Origin: an uncultured Roseateles sp.
Lineage (GTDB): Bacteria > Pseudomonadota > Gammaproteobacteria > Burkholderiales > Burkholderiaceae_C
Length of the DNA stretch: 64,000 nt
NCBI RefSeq assembly: GCF_963422335.1
Contig: NZ_OY729424.1
Location: 2,976,001-3,040,000 of the forward strand
Reading direction: 5' to 3'
Part shown: one piece after another, positions 63,711 through 64,000 of the stretch
Layout: the number at the start of each line of letters is the position of its first letter
Position numbering within the stretch: position 1 is the stretch's first letter
Notes under the pieces: generated by a model
The model's input: only the letters and a program-made list of their open reading frames with translations
Told to the model about the DNA's origin: nothing
Database searches by the model: none
Made by a program: the position numbers and the translations under genes

Positions 63711-64000
63711 ATGGACTGGATTCTGATCACCGAGCAGGCGCTCAACGGCCTGCAGTTCGGCCTGATGCTGTTCCTGCTGGCTGCAGGCTTGACCCTGGTG
63801 TTCGGCATCATGGACATGATCAATCTGGCCCATGGCTCGCTGTACATGGTGGGCGCCTATCTGGCCGCCGCCGTGGCCCAGGCCAGTGGTTCCTTTCCGC
63901 TGGCGGTGCTGGCGGCACTGGTGGGCACGGCGCTGTTCGGCATGCTGTTGGAGATCACGCTGCTGCGGCGTCTGTACAAGCGCGACCACCTGGCCCAGGT
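63711..64000 (+). CDS. Liv-type ABC permease (LivH-like), cut by window end
   Basis: The first 96 residues of a branched-chain-type permease, with membrane segments starting QALNGLQFGLMLFLLAAGLT and the family motif GIMDMINLAHGSLYMVGAYL. It continues beyond 64,000. Part of the importer that starts with the binding protein at 62410. Confidence 0.92.
   Translation, partial: MDWILITEQALNGLQFGLMLFLLAAGLTLVFGIMDMINLAHGSLYMVGAYLAAAVAQASGSFPLAVLAALVGTALFGMLLEITLLRRLYKRDHLAQ

Overview
The window is high-GC DNA from a betaproteobacterium, most likely order Burkholderiales (Rubrivivax/Leptothrix/Roseateles branch). This rests on the cheR-cheD-cheB order, a kynB-kynU-kynA cluster, a CoA-dependent anthranilate operon, a PEP-CTERM protein and overall codon style; the genus is inference.

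Region 1 (1-12,480) is core chromosome: a class III nucleotide cyclase/ATPase/TPR protein; cheB, cheD and cheR on the minus strand; a diguanylate cyclase coupled to a MinD/FlhG-type ATPase; a truncated haemoglobin; an Smr-domain protein with radC; an SlpA-type FKBP coupled to ispH; and serS, followed by tRNA-Ser(CGA).

Region 2 (about 12,649-34,816) is an accessory island at the 3' end of that tRNA. It starts with a P4-type tyrosine integrase behind a dense array of ACCGGGGAAC/ACCGGGACA repeats. Next come AlpA, a small Cys-rich protein, a DUF1376 replication protein with origin-like palindromes inside the gene, a DnaB helicase, two large internal-virion-like proteins with a PAPS-reductase-like gene between them, and a terminase small subunit. 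I found no large terminase, portal, capsid or lysis gene. A leftward regulatory cluster follows (RHH, Rha-like, DUF4224, excisionase-like). Then come an MmeI-like restriction-modification protein, a second AlpA with a RepA-like ATPase, and a toxin / XRE antitoxin / DUF6941 operon. The right end is duplicated: two colinear ~142-bp copies lie 1,043 bp apart and enclose a yefM-yoeB cassette. The layout resembles a phage satellite or composite integrative element rather than a decayed complete prophage.

Region 3 (about 35,340-54,160) is chromosomal. It holds a periplasmic binding protein/diguanylate cyclase pair, a bacteriohemerythrin with a UbiH-family hydroxylase, a glycosyltransferase, a PEP-CTERM protein, a DsrE protein, a LytS/LytTR two-component pair, two paralogous L,D-transpeptidases, small exported proteins, an M24 aminopeptidase P and a PAS sensor kinase.

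Region 4 (52,006-64,000) is a tryptophan-degradation locus. On the minus strand kynB, kynU and kynA would turn tryptophan into anthranilate. Divergently, a plus-strand operon encodes a fused FAD-monooxygenase/flavin reductase of the 2-aminobenzoyl-CoA (ACMR) type, SDR, MarR, enoyl-CoA hydratase, acyl-CoA dehydrogenase, an aryl-CoA ligase and a Liv-type ABC importer cut by the window end. A predicted promoter with a dyad in its spacer lies between the two arms. Together they would carry tryptophan or anthranilate through the aerobic hybrid CoA pathway.
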